DNA of 64,000 bases from Rhodovulum robiginosum (GTDB lineage: Bacteria; Pseudomonadota; Alphaproteobacteria; Rhodobacterales; Rhodobacteraceae), in the NCBI RefSeq assembly GCF_003944755.1, contig NZ_RWGU01000049.1, positions 280,571 to 344,570 on the forward strand, in the 5' to 3' direction. The translations under genes were made by a program, and so were the position numbers. This document shows positions 8,965 to 18,456 of the stretch, one piece after another. The notes under the pieces are model-generated. The model searched no databases. It was not told where the DNA came from and saw nothing but the letters and a program-made list of their open reading frames with translations. The first letter of the stretch is position 1, and every line of letters begins with the position of its first letter.

Positions 8965-9951
8965 ATGAACGTGAAAATCACAACAGCCGTCGCGTCGCTG
9001 GCGCTTATGGCCGGTGCGCTGAGCGCCGGTGCAACGGACCTGCGCCTGTCGCATCAATGGTCCGACAAGGACGTACGCCACCAGGTCGCCAAGATCGTGG
9101 CCGACGAGGTGGCCGCCGCGGATGTCGATCTCGACATCCGGATCTTTCCGACCCAGTCGCTGTTCAAGGCGCGCGAGCAATATACCCCGCTGTCGCGCGG
9201 TCAGCTCGACATGACCGTGCTGCCGCTGTCCTACGCGGGCGGGCAACAGCCGGCCTACAACCTGACCCTGATGCCCGGCCTGGTGAAGAACCACGACCAT
9301 GCGGCGCGCATGAACGAAAGCCCGTTCATGGAGGCGATCGAGGCCAAGATGGCCGACGATGACGTCATGGTCCTGGTGCACGGCTACCTGGCGGGCGGCT
9401 TCGCCGGCAAGGAAGACTGCATCACCGCGCCCGAGGATGTCGAGGGCAAGCAGATGCGCGCGGCCGGCAAGGCGTTCGAGCAGATGCTGGCCGGTGCGGG
9501 TGCGTCCATCGCCTCGATGGCGTCGTCCGAGATCTACAACGCGATGCAGACCGGCGTGCTGGACGCGGCGAACACCTCGTCCTCGTCCTTCGTCAGCTAC
9601 CGCATCTACGAGCAGGTGTCGTGCTACACGCCCGCGGGCGATTACGCGCTGTGGTTCATGTACCAGCCGCTCCTGATGAACAAGTCCACCTTCGACGGTC
9701 TCGACGAAGCGCAGCAGAGCGCGCTTCTGGCCGCGGCCGAAAAGGCCCAGGCCTTCTACCTCGACGAGGCCAAGAAAGAAGACGCGGAATCGCGCCGGGT
9801 CTTCGAAGAGGCCGGCGTCGAGATCGCGGCGATGACCGAGGAAGAGTTCAACGCCTGGCGCGACCTGGCCAAGGAAACTTCCTACAAGGCCTTCGTCGAC
9901 GAAACGCCCGACGGCCAGCAGCTTCTGGACCTCGCGCTCGACGTCGAATGA
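8965..9951 (+). CDS. matP: TRAP transporter substrate-binding protein (DctP family), probably malonate
   Basis: A 328-residue periplasmic binding protein with a signal peptide of about 24 residues (MNVKITTAVASLALMAGALS then AGAT). The start at 8965 is chosen because GGGAGGA sits 5 bases upstream; the longer frame from 8911 lacks a signal peptide at its N-terminus. DctP hallmarks are the LRLSHQW strand, the carboxylate-binding Arg region in GKQMRAAGKAFEQML and the long helix near EIYNAMQTGVLDAAN. It heads an operon with DctQ, DctM, malonyl-CoA decarboxylase and malonyl-CoA synthetase, so malonate is the likely ligand, as in the Sinorhizobium MatPQM system. The substrate is inferred from context. 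Confidence 0.85.
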   Translation: MNVKITTAVASLALMAGALSAGATDLRLSHQWSDKDVRHQVAKIVADEVAAADVDLDIRIFPTQSLFKAREQYTPLSRGQLDMTVLPLSYAGGQQPAYNLTLMPGLVKNHDHAARMNESPFMEAIEAKMADDDVMVLVHGYLAGGFAGKEDCITAPEDVEGKQMRAAGKAFEQMLAGAGASIASMASSEIYNAMQTGVLDAANTSSSSFVSYRIYEQVSCYTPAGDYALWFMYQPLLMNKSTFDGLDEAQQSALLAAAEKAQAFYLDEAKKEDAESRRVFEEAGVEIAAMTEEEFNAWRDLAKETSYKAFVDETPDGQQLLDLALDVE

Positions 9952-10016
9952 CGCGCGGCCGGGGCGGCGCCACCCGCGCCGCCCCGCAACGACCAGCCAG
10001 CCACAAGGAGGACCCG

Positions 10017-10562
10017 ATGACGGTCCAGAGCGTTGCCGTCGCGGTTACGGGCAAGAACCCTTTTCTGCGCGCCGTAGCTGCCATATCGACCGTGGCGGGA
10101 TGGTGTTCCGCGGGGATGATCGTGGCCGCCGTGCTGATCACCTGCCAGATGATCTTCATCCGGTTCGTGCTGAACGGCTCCACCATCTGGCAGACCGAGG
10201 CGGTCGTCTACCTCGTGATCGCGGCGACGCTGGTCGGGCTGCCCTACGTTCAACGCCTGCGCGGGCACGTGAATGTCGATCTCGTGCCGCTGTCGCTGGG
10301 GCGCACGGCGCGCCGCGCGCTCGCGGTTCTCACGCTTTCCGTCTCGATCCTGATCGTGGGCGTGATGTTCTATTACGGGTTCGAATTCTGGCACTTCGCG
10401 TGGGACAGGGGCTGGCGGTCCGATACCGTTTGGGGGGTGAAGCTCTGGATACCCTACCTTGCGCTCCCGGTCGGATTCGGCCTTCTGCTGCTCCAGCTTG
10501 TCGCTGACCTGGTGGCCGTCGTTCTCGGGGTCGACAGGCCCTTCGGTCTGGAGGAGAAGTAA
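10017..10562 (+). CDS. matQ: TRAP transporter small membrane subunit (DctQ family)
   Basis: A 181-residue membrane protein with four predicted transmembrane segments (roughly residues 25-50, 60-82, 103-126 and 143-167). The DctQ signature is seen in RFVLNGSTIWQTEAVVYLVI and in RLRGHVNVDLV. The start is the ATG at 10017 behind AAGGAGG. It pairs with the large DctM subunit, with which it overlaps by one base (TAATG). It is part of the malonate-type TRAP operon. Confidence 0.88.
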   Translation: MTVQSVAVAVTGKNPFLRAVAAISTVAGWCSAGMIVAAVLITCQMIFIRFVLNGSTIWQTEAVVYLVIAATLVGLPYVQRLRGHVNVDLVPLSLGRTARRALAVLTLSVSILIVGVMFYYGFEFWHFAWDRGWRSDTVWGVKLWIPYLALPVGFGLLLLQLVADLVAVVLGVDRPFGLEEK

Positions 10563-11878
10563 TGGATCCGCTTGTCCTTGGCGGCTTCGTCGCCCTCGCC
10601 ACGATCCTGGTGCTGTTTTCCGGCGTGTCGGTCGCCATCGGCCTGCTGATCGTCTCGGCCGGTTTTCTGATCGTCTTCGACGGGATGCGCTCGCTGGAGC
10701 TGATGCCGGAGATCTTCTTCGGCAAGCTCGACAATTTCGCGCTGCTCTCGATCCCGATGTTCATCATCATGGGGGCGGCCATCGCCTCGACGCGCGCGGG
10801 GGCCGACCTCTACGAGGCGCTGGAACGCTGGCTGACCCGAGTGCCCGGCGGCCTCGTCATCTCCAACCTCGGGGCCTGCGCCCTTTTCGCGGCGATGTCG
10901 GGGTCGAGCCCGGCCACCTGCGCGGCCATCGGCAAGATGGGCATCCCCGAGATGCGCAAGCGCGGCTATCCCGACGGGGTGGCCGCAGGCTCGATCGCGG
11001 CGGGCGGCACGCTGGGCATCCTGATCCCGCCCTCGGTCACGATGATCGTCTACGGCATCGCCACCGAGACCTCGATCGGACGGCTGTTTCTGGCCGGCGT
11101 GATTCCGGGGTTGCTGCTGGTCATCCTGTTCATGGCGTGGTCGCTTTATTCGACCTGGCGCTCTGGCAATGCCGCGGTGCTGTCGGCCGTGAAGTATTCC
11201 TGGCGCGAGAAGGTGCAGATCCTGCCGCGGGTGCTGCCCTTTCTGATCATCATCCTGGGCGTGCTCTACGCGATGTATGGCGGCGTCGCCACGCCCTCGG
11301 AGACGGCCGCCGTCGGCGCGCTGTTGTGCCTGCTGATCGCGATCATCATCTACAAGCTCTGGCATCCCAGCGCGATCTGGGTGGTGCTGCGCGACAGCAC
11401 CAAGGAATCGGTGATGATCCTCTTCATCATCGCGGCGGCGGGCGTGTTTTCCTACATGCTGTCCTCGCTCTTCATCACCCAGTCGATTGCCGAATGGATC
11501 GGAACGCTCGACGTGAACCGCTGGGTGCTGATGGGCGCGATCAATATCTTCCTGCTGATCGCAGGGTTCTTCCTGCCGCCCGTGGCGGTGATCCTGATGG
11601 CCGCGCCGATCCTCTTGCCGATCATCACCACGGCCGGTTTCGATCCGATCTGGTTCGCCGTGGTGCTGACGATCAACATGGAGATCGGGCTGATCTCGCC
11701 GCCCGTGGGCCTGAACCTCTACGTCATCAACGGGATCGCGCCGGACATTTCGTTGCGCACGATCCTGACGGGGTCGCTGCCCTTCGTCGCCTGCATGGTG
11801 CTGGCCATCGTGCTGCTCTGCCTGTTTCCGGGGCTGGCGACATGGCTGCCGAACGCGGTGATGGGGGTGGGGCTGTGA
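10562..11878 (+). CDS. matM: TRAP transporter large permease (DctM family)
   Basis: A 438-residue permease with about 12 hydrophobic segments. DctM hallmarks are GSSPATCAAIGKMGIPEM, GILIPPSVTMIVYGI and, in the second half, the matching EIGLISPPVGLNLYVINGIA loop; these inverted-repeat hairpins form the Na+ and substrate sites in the family. TRAP transporters are Na+-driven secondary importers, relevant here because the window also encodes an N-ATPase and NhaA. Its stop overlaps the GTG start of the malonyl-CoA decarboxylase gene, implying coupled translation of uptake and metabolism. Confidence 0.9.
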   Translation: MDPLVLGGFVALATILVLFSGVSVAIGLLIVSAGFLIVFDGMRSLELMPEIFFGKLDNFALLSIPMFIIMGAAIASTRAGADLYEALERWLTRVPGGLVISNLGACALFAAMSGSSPATCAAIGKMGIPEMRKRGYPDGVAAGSIAAGGTLGILIPPSVTMIVYGIATETSIGRLFLAGVIPGLLLVILFMAWSLYSTWRSGNAAVLSAVKYSWREKVQILPRVLPFLIIILGVLYAMYGGVATPSETAAVGALLCLLIAIIIYKLWHPSAIWVVLRDSTKESVMILFIIAAAGVFSYMLSSLFITQSIAEWIGTLDVNRWVLMGAINIFLLIAGFFLPPVAVILMAAPILLPIITTAGFDPIWFAVVLTINMEIGLISPPVGLNLYVINGIAPDISLRTILTGSLPFVACMVLAIVLLCLFPGLATWLPNAVMGVGL

Positions 11879-13122
11879 CGCTCTTGGCCGACATGCTGTC
11901 GACGCTGTTGCAGCGCACCTACCGCGCGGGCGGGCAGGGGCGGGCCGACACCCGGCCGATGCCGGAGCTGGCCACCGACCTGATCGGCGCGACGGGCGAG
12001 ATTTCGGGGCTGACGCTGGCGCGGACCATGCTCGACACCTACGCGGACATGGACGACGAGGCCAAGCTCGACTTCTTTCGCTACCTTGCCGAGGAGATGA
12101 CGATTTCGCCGCCCGAGGTGCGCGCCGCGCTCGACGCCTACGAGGCCGCCCAGACACGGGCCACCTACCGCGCCTTCATGACCGCCGCAGAGCCCCCGCG
12201 CCAAGAGCTGTTCCGCCGGCTGAACCAGGTGCCCGGCGCGACCTCGGCACTGGTGGCGATGCGCGCCGACCTGCTCAGGCTGGGCCGGAAGGACGACGCG
12301 CTTTTGGCGCTCGATCTCGATTTCCGTCATCTCTTTGCAAGCTGGTTCAACCGCGGCTTTCTGGTGCTGCGCCCGATCAGTTGGGAAAGCCCGGCCCATA
12401 TCCTTGAAAAGATCATCGCCTACGAGGCTGTCCATGCCATCGACAGCTGGGACGACCTGCGGCGCCGGCTGGAGCCGCCCGACCGGCGCTGTTTTGCCTT
12501 TTTCCACCCCGCGATGCCGGACGAGCCGCTGATCTTCGTTCAGGTGGCGCTGACGCGCGGCGTGCCCGGATCGGTCCAGGGGCTGCTGAGCGAGGAGCGG
12601 ACGCAGATCGCGGGCGAAGATGCGAACACCGCCGTCTTCTACTCGATCACCAACTGCCAGTCGGGGCTTGCCGGCATCTCCTTCGGCAACTCGCTGATCA
12701 AGCAGGTGGCCGCCGACCTCTCGCTGGAATTTCCCGGCCTCAAGACCTTCGTCACCCTGTCGCCGATCCCGGGGCTCTTGCGCTGGCTCCAGTCCGAGGC
12801 GCACAGCTATGACCCGAACGATGACGAGGCGATGCGCGCCCTCGCCGCCCGCTACCTGATCGGGGCGCGCCAGCCCGAGGGCCTGCCGCGCGATCCGGTG
12901 GCCCGGTTCCATCTCGGCAACGGGGCCCAGGTGCACCAGATCCACGCCCGCGCCGACATTTCCGACAAGGGTCTGCGGCAATCCGCCGGGGTGATGGTCA
13001 ACTATCTCTACGACATCAACAAGGTCTCGCAGAACCAGGAACGTTTCGCCGCGACACGAGAAATCGCGGCGTCGTCCGAAGTCCGCTCGCTGAGCGCGGC
13101 GGCCGAAAAAGCCCTCGCATAA
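11875..13122 (+). CDS. matA: Malonyl-CoA decarboxylase
   Basis: A 415-residue malonyl-CoA decarboxylase converting malonyl-CoA to acetyl-CoA and CO2. An N-terminal helical domain (to about residue 160) is followed by an acetyltransferase-like catalytic domain. The conserved blocks FFHPAMPDEPLIFVQVALT, YSITNCQSGLAGISFGN and TLSPIPGLLRWL are intact, and HQIHARADISDKGLRQSAGVMVNYLY carries the late conserved segment. The GTG start at 11875 overlaps the permease stop (GTGA) and gives the usual N-terminus, whereas the frame itself is open much further upstream as an out-of-frame shadow. It is directly followed by matB. Confidence 0.93.
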   Translation: MTLLADMLSTLLQRTYRAGGQGRADTRPMPELATDLIGATGEISGLTLARTMLDTYADMDDEAKLDFFRYLAEEMTISPPEVRAALDAYEAAQTRATYRAFMTAAEPPRQELFRRLNQVPGATSALVAMRADLLRLGRKDDALLALDLDFRHLFASWFNRGFLVLRPISWESPAHILEKIIAYEAVHAIDSWDDLRRRLEPPDRRCFAFFHPAMPDEPLIFVQVALTRGVPGSVQGLLSEERTQIAGEDANTAVFYSITNCQSGLAGISFGNSLIKQVAADLSLEFPGLKTFVTLSPIPGLLRWLQSEAHSYDPNDDEAMRALAARYLIGARQPEGLPRDPVARFHLGNGAQVHQIHARADISDKGLRQSAGVMVNYLYDINKVSQNQERFAATREIAASSEVRSLSAAAEKALA

Positions 13123-13134
13123 GGAGCCCGAGCC

Positions 13135-14658
13135 ATGGCGAACCCGCTTTACGACCGCCTTTTCGGAAAGCATGCCGGCAAGCCCACGCCGTTTTTGCAC
13201 CTGCCCGACGGCGCGGTCCTCACCCATGATGCCTTCCTGCAAATGGCGGCCCGCCTCGCGCATGTGCTGACCGGGCTCGGCCTGCGCCCCGGCGACCGGC
13301 TGGCCGCGCAGGTGCAGAAATCGCCCGAGGCGCTGGCGCTTTACGCCGCCTGCGTGCAGGCCGGCGTGGTGTTCCTGCCGCTCAATACAGGCTACACGGT
13401 CGACGAACTGGCCTATTTCATCGAAAACAGCGGCGCCGCGCTGGTGGTCTGCGACGGGCCGGGTGCGACGGCGCTGGCCCCGGTCTGCAACCGGCTGGGC
13501 GCAGGGCTGAAGACGCTGAACGCCGACGGGTCGGGCTCGTTGACGGGCGACATGGCCGGGATGCCGGCGAGCTTTGCCACCGCGGAGCGGACGGAGGAGG
13601 ACCTCGCGGCGCTTCTCTACACCTCGGGCACGACGGGCCGGTCGAAAGGCGCCATGCTGACCCAGACGAACCTGCTGTCGAATGCCGAGACGCTGGTCGA
13701 ATACTGGCGGTTCACCGCCGACGACGTGCTGCTGCACGCGCTGCCGATCTTTCACACCCATGGTCTCTTCGTGGCCACCAACGTGACGCTCGCCGCCGGC
13801 GGGGCGATGGTCTTCCTGCCGAAATTCGATCTCGACGCCATCATCGGGTGGATGCCGCGGGCGACCGCCATGATGGGGGTGCCGACCTTTTACACCCGCC
13901 TTCTGGACGACGCCCGCTTTACCCGCGACCTGGCCAGCCATATGCGTCTTTTCATCTCGGGCAGCGCGCCGCTTCTGGCCGAAACCCACCGGCAGTTCGA
14001 AGAGCGCACCGGCCACCGCATCCTCGAACGCTACGGCATGACCGAAACCAACATGAACACCTCAAACCCCTATGACGGAGAGCGCCGCGCGGGCACCGTG
14101 GGCTTCCCGCTGCCGGGGGTGGAGCTGAAAATCACCGATCCGGCGACGGGCGAAACCGTGGCTCCGGGCGAGGTCGGCCAGATCGAGGTGCGCGGCGACA
14201 ATGTCTTCAAGGGTTACTGGCAGATGCCCGAAAAGACCCGCGAAGAGCTGCGCGACGACGGGTTCTTCATCACCGGCGATCTCGGCCGCATCGATGAAGA
14301 GGGCTATGTCCACATCGTCGGCCGTAACAAGGACCTGATCATTTCCGGCGGCTACAACATCTACCCCAAGGAGGTCGAGATCGTGCTGGACGAGCAGCCC
14401 GGCGTGCTGGAGAGCGCGGTGATCGGCGTGCCGCATCCCGATTTCGGGGAAACGGTGCTGGGCATCATCGTGCCCAAACCCGGCGAGATGCCCGACCTCG
14501 ACGCGATTTCCGAGGCGGTGGCGGCCTCGCTGGCGCGGTTCAAGCATCCGCGCAAGCTGATCGTCGTCGACGAATTGCCGCGAAACACGATGGCGAAGGT
14601 GCAAAAGAACCTCTTGCGCGAGGCCTACGCGGATACCTTCGCTCCGGTCGGCGGCTGA
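13135..14658 (+). CDS. matB: Malonyl-CoA synthetase (acyl-CoA ligase)
   Basis: A 507-residue AMP-forming ligase that activates malonate to malonyl-CoA. The P-loop motif YTSGTTGRSKGAM is at about residues 160-172, followed by HALPIFHTHGLF, the A5 motif ERYGMTETNMNTSNPYDGERRAG typical of MatB, the GFFITGDLG motif and the C-terminal catalytic-Lys region PRNTMAKVQKN. It starts 12 bp after matA with RBS AAGGAG. Together with matA and the TRAP genes it completes malonate to acetyl-CoA conversion. Confidence is high because the A5 motif and gene order agree. Confidence 0.93.
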   Translation: MANPLYDRLFGKHAGKPTPFLHLPDGAVLTHDAFLQMAARLAHVLTGLGLRPGDRLAAQVQKSPEALALYAACVQAGVVFLPLNTGYTVDELAYFIENSGAALVVCDGPGATALAPVCNRLGAGLKTLNADGSGSLTGDMAGMPASFATAERTEEDLAALLYTSGTTGRSKGAMLTQTNLLSNAETLVEYWRFTADDVLLHALPIFHTHGLFVATNVTLAAGGAMVFLPKFDLDAIIGWMPRATAMMGVPTFYTRLLDDARFTRDLASHMRLFISGSAPLLAETHRQFEERTGHRILERYGMTETNMNTSNPYDGERRAGTVGFPLPGVELKITDPATGETVAPGEVGQIEVRGDNVFKGYWQMPEKTREELRDDGFFITGDLGRIDEEGYVHIVGRNKDLIISGGYNIYPKEVEIVLDEQPGVLESAVIGVPHPDFGETVLGIIVPKPGEMPDLDAISEAVAASLARFKHPRKLIVVDELPRNTMAKVQKNLLREAYADTFAPVGG

Positions 14659-14673
14659 AGGACCGGGGCAGGG

Positions 14674-14691
14674 CGACAAGAGCTCTTGTCG
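14674..14691. repeat. 18-bp perfect palindrome after matB
   Basis: CGACAAGAGCTCTTGTCG lies 15 bp after the matB stop in the 276-bp convergent gap between matB and atpG. As RNA it folds as a 7-bp stem with an AGCT loop, but there is no T-tract on either strand, so it is an untypical terminator. It could also be a protein-binding dyad. The rest of the gap (14692-14934) shows no gene or motif that I recognise. Confidence 0.5.
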
Positions 14692-14934
14692 GCAGTCTCG
14701 ACCGGGCCAGGCAGGTCGTCGCAACCTTCCGAAAGCACTGCCCGGGGCCAGACCCGGAATACGTCGCGCCGCCCCGGCATCAGCAGCCCGGCGCAGGCTC
14801 CGCGAACGCCGCCGGCCGCATCGGGTGGGCGACGGCCGGGCCCAACTCGGCGGCAAAGGTCCGGCCGTGGCGGTCCGGCAGTCGGGAAACGGTGCGCTCA
14901 TGCTGTTCGCCGGTCGCGATCGGCCATGCCCCAT

Positions 14935-15825
14935 TCATCGGCGCGCCAGCGCGGCGGCCCCGGCCACCACGTCCAGCATTTCGGTCGTGATCTGTTCCTG
15001 CCGGCGCTGGCGGAAGGCCGCGTCCATCTCGGCCAGGTGATCGCGGATGCCGCGCTCGGCGGATTGCATGGCCGCCAGCCGCGAGGCGTGTTCCGAGGTC
15101 TGCGCCTCGGCCAGCGCGCGGTAGATGCGCACGAAGACATGCTCGCGGATCAGGCGGGCCAGCATCACCTCGCGTGCCTCGGTATAGGTGGGCAGGCGAC
15201 GCGACGGCCAGGGGCGGCTGGCCTGGTGCCGCAGATAGGCGGGCGACACGGGCAGCAGCGGCATCGCAACAGGGCGCGCCGGGGCCTCGGCGGTCTGCAC
15301 CGCGTGGGCGATGCGCAGCCGGGCGATGCCCATCTCGCTGCGCCAGGTGTCGGCCAGGGCCAGCAGCGCCCCGGTGGTGGCGCGCAGCCCCGCCACCGAA
15401 CCGGGGGTGCCGTAGACCACCGCCGGCGCGTGGCCGGCGCCGGTCAGCAGGTCGGCCGCGCGCGCCCCAACCGCGGCCACGCGCACGTCGCCGCGCCCGT
15501 TGGCGGCGATGTCGTCCAGCGCCGCGGCGACGGCCACGTCGTTGAAGCGCCCGCACAGCCCGTGGTCCGAGCCCAGGACGATCAGGCCCATTGGCCCGGT
15601 CGCCCTGGCATCCTGCGAGGCGGCGATGGCGGACGCGGCCACCTGCGCGTCGCGCAGGACGATCTGCAGGCCGCGGTCGATGGACTCGTCATAGGCGCGC
15701 ACCGCCTGAGCGGCGCGTTCGCTGCGCCGGATGGTGACCGCCGAGAGGGTCTTCATCGTGCGCACGATGGATTGCAGGTCGCGCGTCGTCGAGATCCGGC
15801 GGCCGAGCACCTCAAGCGTCTCCAT
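14935..15825 (-). CDS. atpG: N-ATPase F1 subunit gamma
   Basis: A 296-residue gamma subunit, the central rotor shaft of the F1 part, and the last gene of the nine-gene operon. The N-terminal helix ([29 protein letters not shown]) and the C-terminal helix ([21 protein letters not shown]) form the coiled coil; the middle has the [16 protein letters not shown] strand of the gamma core. It diverges from the housekeeping AtpG class, as expected for the alternate N-type enzyme. Its start overlaps the end of atpA by 14 bp. Confidence 0.92.
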   Translation of the reverse strand: METLEVLGRRISTTRDLQSIVRTMKTLSAVTIRRSERAAQAVRAYDESIDRGLQIVLRDAQVAASAIAASQDARATGPMGLIVLGSDHGLCGRFNDVAVAAALDDIAANGRGDVRVAAVGARAADLLTGAGHAPAVVYGTPGSVAGLRATTGALLALADTWRSEMGIARLRIAHAVQTAEAPARPVAMPLLPVSPAYLRHQASRPWPSRRLPTYTEAREVMLARLIREHVFVRIYRALAEAQTSEHASRLAAMQSAERGIRDHLAEMDAAFRQRRQEQITTEMLDVVAGAAALARR

Positions 15826-17380
15826 CGGCAGCCTCCGTTTCCAGCCGGGCGAGCGTCGAACGCAGCGTGGTGATCAGGGCCTCGCGCTCAGCCTCGTCGA
15901 AGGGTGCGCCGCTCTCGATCTTGTTGCACACCATGCCTAAGCGTGCGCGGATCGCCTCGGTGATCGCGCGTTCGGCCTCTGCCACGCGATCGAGCGGCAC
16001 CTCGTCCATGAGGCCGTGCGTGGCGGCCAGCAGAACGGCGATCTGGTCGGCCGGGGCGGGCCGCGCGTCTTCTCGCTGTTTCAGCGCCTCGCGCACGCGG
16101 CGGCCTCGGGCGAGCTTGAGCCTGGTGTCCTCGTCCAGCCGCGTGCCGAAGCGCGAGAACACCTCCAGCTCTTCGAACTGGGCAAAGGACAGGCGCAGAT
16201 CACCCGCCACGGAGCGGTAGGCGGGCAGTTGCGCCTTGGCCCCCACGCGACTGACCGAGCGGCCAAGGTCGATGGCCGGCAACTGCCCCTTCTCGAACAG
16301 GTCGGGCGAAAGGTAGATCTGCCCGTCGGTGATCGAGATCAGGTTGGTCGGGATATAGGCCGAAATGTTCTGCGCCTGGGTCTCGATGATCGGCAGCGCG
16401 GTCAGCGAGCCGCCGCCCTTGCCCGGCCGCAGATGCGTGGCGCGTTCCAGAAGGCGCGAATGGATGTAGAAGATATCGCCCGGATACGCCTCGCGCCCCG
16501 GCGGCCGGCGCAAGAGCAGCGACAGTTCGCGGTAGGCGCGGGCATGGCGGGTCAGATCGTCATAGACGACCAGCACGTCCTCGCCACGAGCCATGAACCA
16601 TTCGGCGATGGCGGTCGCGGCATAGGGCGCCACGAATTGCAGCCCCGGCGCGTCCTCGCTGCCGGCGACCACGACCACGGTGCGTTCCAGCGCGCCCTCG
16701 CCGCGCAGCCGGTCGATCACGCGCGCCACGGCCGAGGCCCGCTGCCCCACCGCGCAATAGACGCACAGGCCCGGCCTGGCCGCCGGACCCTCGCCGCCCG
16801 GGCGCCCCGCCTGGTGGTTGAGAAGCGCGCTGACCGCGATGGCGGTCTTGCCGGTCTGCCGGTCGCCGATGATCAGTTCGCGCTGGCCGCGCCCGACCGG
16901 AATGGCCGCGTCGACGGCCTTTATTCCGGTCTCCAGCGGCACCTCGACCGGTGCGCGGTCCAGGATGGCCGGGGCAGGCCGCTCGACCGGCCAGCGGGTC
17001 GCGGCGCGGACCGGGCCGCGATCGTCCAGCGGGCGGCCCAGCCCGTCGACCACCCGGCCCAGCATCGCCCGGCCCACCGGCACGTCGATCACCCGGCGCG
17101 TGCGCCGCGCCTCGGCCCCGACCGCCAGCGTTTCGGCCGGGCCGAACAGGATCACGCCGGTGCGGTCCTCGTCGATGTCCGAAGCCGCGCCCATCAACCC
17201 GCCGGGAAAGGCGATCAACTCGTCCGCGTCAAGCTCGGTGAAGCCTTCGACCTCGGCAATGCCCGCACCGACCCGCGTGACGGTGCCGATCTGCTCGTTG
17301 CGAAGGGCGGGCCGGTGCGCGTCGAGCCCCGCGTCGAGGCTGTCCATCACATCGCGGCCGAGCCTGTCCAGCACACCCAT
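15812..17380 (-). CDS. atpA: N-ATPase F1 subunit alpha
   Basis: A 522-residue alpha subunit. The non-catalytic nucleotide site is seen as GDRQTGKTA (Walker A) and the [11 protein letters not shown] strand; the arginine finger lies in [33 protein letters not shown]. The start at 17380 ([15 protein letters not shown]) is chosen because the preceding frame overlaps atpF out of register. It follows atpF by 2 bp. Position eight in the order D-C-Q-R-B-E-F-A-G and the divergent N-terminus identify the alternate N-ATPase rather than the normal ATP synthase, where atpA follows atpH. Confidence 0.93.
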   Translation of the reverse strand: MGVLDRLGRDVMDSLDAGLDAHRPALRNEQIGTVTRVGAGIAEVEGFTELDADELIAFPGGLMGAASDIDEDRTGVILFGPAETLAVGAEARRTRRVIDVPVGRAMLGRVVDGLGRPLDDRGPVRAATRWPVERPAPAILDRAPVEVPLETGIKAVDAAIPVGRGQRELIIGDRQTGKTAIAVSALLNHQAGRPGGEGPAARPGLCVYCAVGQRASAVARVIDRLRGEGALERTVVVVAGSEDAPGLQFVAPYAATAIAEWFMARGEDVLVVYDDLTRHARAYRELSLLLRRPPGREAYPGDIFYIHSRLLERATHLRPGKGGGSLTALPIIETQAQNISAYIPTNLISITDGQIYLSPDLFEKGQLPAIDLGRSVSRVGAKAQLPAYRSVAGDLRLSFAQFEELEVFSRFGTRLDEDTRLKLARGRRVREALKQREDARPAPADQIAVLLAATHGLMDEVPLDRVAEAERAITEAIRARLGMVCNKIESGAPFDEAEREALITTLRSTLARLETEAADGDA

Positions 17381-17382
17381 GG

Positions 17383-18162
17383 CTATTCGGCCGCCTCGGC
17401 CGGGCCGTCGCGCTGCAACGTCGCCGCGAGCGCGTCGTTCAGGTCGTCGAGATAGGCGTCCACGCTCCATTGCAGGGTCTGACCGCGGATCTTCAGCCGT
17501 ATCCCGCAGATCAGGCCGGGATCGTGGACGAATGCCACCTGCGCGTCCTGGTGGAGTGTCGCGCGAAGCGCCTCGCTCAGGCGGGCGCGCATCGCGCCGG
17601 GCGGGTCGAAGGCGCTGGTCACGCGCATCGCGCCGTCCGCCGCCCGCGCCTCGGCGCGCAGCGCGTCGCGCGTCTTTTCCGGCAGCCCGTGCAGCCGCGC
17701 GATGAAACTGTCGGCGATCGCCTCTTCCAGCCGCGCGCCGGCCAGATCGCTGAGCACCCGCCGGGCCAGGCGCGTGACGTGATCGGCGGCGTCGCGGCTG
17801 AACGTGTCGAGGAAGGCGCTCTGTTCGCGGTCGAGCTGGTCTTCCCAGGCTTGCCGCCGCTCGGCCACCGCGTCGCGGGCCTCTGCCTCCAGCCGCTGGC
17901 GCAGGGCATGGGCGTCTTGCTGGGCCTCTCGCAGAAACGCGTCGCGCCGGTCCTGCAGCGCCTGCTGTTCGGCCCGCAGGCGTTCGGCCTGCTGCGCCGC
18001 CTCTGCCTCGCGCCGCTCGGCCTCGGCGAACCGGTCTCGGATCGCCGCCTTGCGCCGGGCCATGGCGCGCGTCACCGGGCGGTAGAGCAGCCGCTGAAGG
18101 ATCCAGACCAGGACCAGGAAGTTGGCGATCTGCGCCGCGACGGTGATCCAGTCGATCTGCAT
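17383..18162 (-). CDS. atpF: N-ATPase F0 subunit b with delta-like C-terminus
   Basis: A 259-residue protein, about 100 residues longer than a normal b subunit. One N-terminal membrane helix ([21 protein letters not shown]) is followed by a long charged coiled coil (residues 30-140, rich in Arg, Ala, Glu and Gln). The C-terminal segment [27 protein letters not shown] resembles the end of the delta subunit. No separate atpH gene exists in the operon, so this protein probably provides both the stator stalk and the delta contact, as described for N-ATPases. Confidence 0.9.
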   Translation of the reverse strand: MQIDWITVAAQIANFLVLVWILQRLLYRPVTRAMARRKAAIRDRFAEAERREAEAAQQAERLRAEQQALQDRRDAFLREAQQDAHALRQRLEAEARDAVAERRQAWEDQLDREQSAFLDTFSRDAADHVTRLARRVLSDLAGARLEEAIADSFIARLHGLPEKTRDALRAEARAADGAMRVTSAFDPPGAMRARLSEALRATLHQDAQVAFVHDPGLICGIRLKIRGQTLQWSVDAYLDDLNDALAATLQRDGPAEAAE

Positions 18163-18167
18163 GGCGC

Positions 18168-18455
18168 TCAGCCCCCGCCGGCGGCCCCCGCCTGCATGGC
18201 GGCGTCCCAGAACGGGTTGGCGAAGATCAGGATCATGGCCACCACGAAACAGTAGATCGCGGTGGATTCGATCATCGCAAGGCTGACGAAGAGTGTCCGG
18301 GTGATGGTGTTCGCCTCGTCGGGCTGCTGCGCGATCGAGGCCAGCGCCTGCGCCGCCGCCCGCGCCTCGCCGAGCGCCGGCCCGATGGAGCCGATGGCGA
18401 TGGTCAGCCCCGCGGTGAAAATCGAGATCAGCCCGATCAGGGTCGCGTCCACCAT
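18168..18455 (-). CDS. atpE: N-ATPase F0 subunit c with double-carboxylate ion site
   Basis: A 95-residue hairpin of two membrane helices forming the rotor ring. Helix 1 carries [17 protein letters not shown] with Glu30; helix 2 carries [10 protein letters not shown] with Glu63, Ser64, Thr65 and Tyr68. Glu-Ser-Thr plus Tyr and a second carboxylate in helix 1 are the ligands associated with Na+ coordination in N-ATPase rings, so Na+ rather than H+ coupling is predicted but not proven. The start is the ATG at 18455; the longer upstream frame is the end of atpB out of register. Confidence 0.93.
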   Translation of the reverse strand: MVDATLIGLISIFTAGLTIAIGSIGPALGEARAAAQALASIAQQPDEANTITRTLFVSLAMIESTAIYCFVVAMILIFANPFWDAAMQAGAAGGG

Positions 18456-18456
18456 G

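Noticed and set aside
11719..14016. A 765-codon minus-strand open frame opposite matA and matB
   Set aside because: The plus strand carries intact family motifs throughout; the antisense frame has none.
14659..14934. Attachment-site copy of the tRNA-Gln 3' end at the far side of the N-ATPase block
   Set aside because: No stretch resembling the T-arm and acceptor end was found by eye.
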